From positions 1-40,173 of the forward strand of contig JAICJQ010000012.1 in the NCBI GenBank assembly GCA_025928335.1: a stretch of DNA of 40,173 nucleotides, written 5' to 3'. Shown one piece after another: positions 40,053-40,173 of this stretch. The DNA is from Gemmatimonadaceae bacterium (GTDB lineage Bacteria > Gemmatimonadota > Gemmatimonadetes > Gemmatimonadales > Gemmatimonadaceae). The notes beneath the pieces were generated by a model. The model saw nothing but the letters and a program-made list of their open reading frames with translations, searched no databases and had not been told where the DNA came from. Made by a program: the position numbers and the translations under genes. Positions within the stretch are counted from its first letter, which is position 1, and each line of letters opens with the position of its first letter.

Positions 40053-40172
40053 CCTGACGTCTCGATCCTGGACTCGCTGTCAGCGTCGAGACGTCAGGTG
40101 GCCGGATCGAGCTCTCGTCCGCATCCTGAAATCTCGACGCTGATAACGAGTCCAGGTGCCAGACGTCAGGTG
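40053..40172. repeat. Nested inverted and direct repeats at the window edge
   Basis: CCTGACGTCTCGA (40053-40065) pairs perfectly with TCGAGACGTCAGG (40086-40098). A second 24-bp pair, 40067-40090 and 40133-40156, is inverted with 22 of 24 matches. AGACGTCAGGTG recurs directly at 40089-40100 and 40161-40172. No coding frame was seen from 39922 on. The element continues past the window, so its borders are unknown. Confidence 0.7.
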
Positions 40173-40173
40173 C

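Overview
The window is uniformly high-GC, gene-dense bacterial DNA with short or overlapping gene junctions (TAATG, ATGA, GTGA, TGATG). Gene content (SdhAB with a classical ferredoxin-type SdhB, TonB-dependent receptor with a carboxypeptidase-regulatory-like N-terminus, SURF1, DUF6624-like and DUF1080-like secreted proteins, many Arg/Ala-rich proteins) fits a Gram-negative, aerobic, outer-membrane-bearing organism. Gemmatimonadota is my best guess, but this is inference from overall style and no 16S or marker gene is present. I saw no rRNA, tRNA, CRISPR array, transposase or integrase.

Layout. (1) 2-2025, plus: end of sdhA, sdhB and a small TPR-like protein. (2) 2299-13183, minus: dicarboxylate/amino-acid symporter, family 2 glycosyltransferase, DUF2339 membrane protein, then an Eco57I-like N6-adenine DNA methyltransferase followed directly by an SNF2-type helicase (a probable two-gene phage-defence or DNA-modification unit), then an aldo/keto reductase. 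(3) 13265-13921: a palindromic GGGTCAGACCCC-type repeat and a 190-residue Gly/Ser low-complexity protein. (4) 14058-15963, plus: LD-carboxypeptidase, rhodanese, NudL-type Nudix hydrolase. (5) 16049-24360: a TonB-dependent receptor (minus) divergent from an ABC exporter, an OmpR-type response regulator, a histidine kinase, and two secreted proteins. An identical 19-bp double TTCATGA element sits before the receptor and before the secreted pair, so these are probably one regulon controlled by the embedded two-component system. (6) 24361-27840: VOC protein / MarR regulator divergent pair with a palindrome between them, then mntH-usp-mntR with a DtxR-type box at the mntH promoter. (7) 27909-32622: holin-X-like membrane protein, then a four-gene MacB/AttEFGH-like ABC cluster ending in a lipocalin-like (AttH/CrtC) protein; a dispersed-type palindromic repeat forms the whole junction and supplies the first permease's start codon. 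(8) 32630-34142: glycine-zipper protein (minus) and DUF72 protein (plus). (9) 34323-37728: polytopic protein with histidine motifs, a membrane-anchored protein with two HLHP motifs, and SURF1, translationally coupled; a likely cytochrome oxidase or copper-related assembly set without oxidase genes nearby. (10) 38008-39921: a large acyl-CoA dehydrogenase, followed by nested inverted repeats running to the window edge.

The most interesting items are the shared TTCATGA operator pair, the nuclease-less methyltransferase/SNF2 helicase pair, the autoregulatory-looking manganese unit, and the repeat that donates a start codon to an ABC permease whose N-terminus looks replaced.
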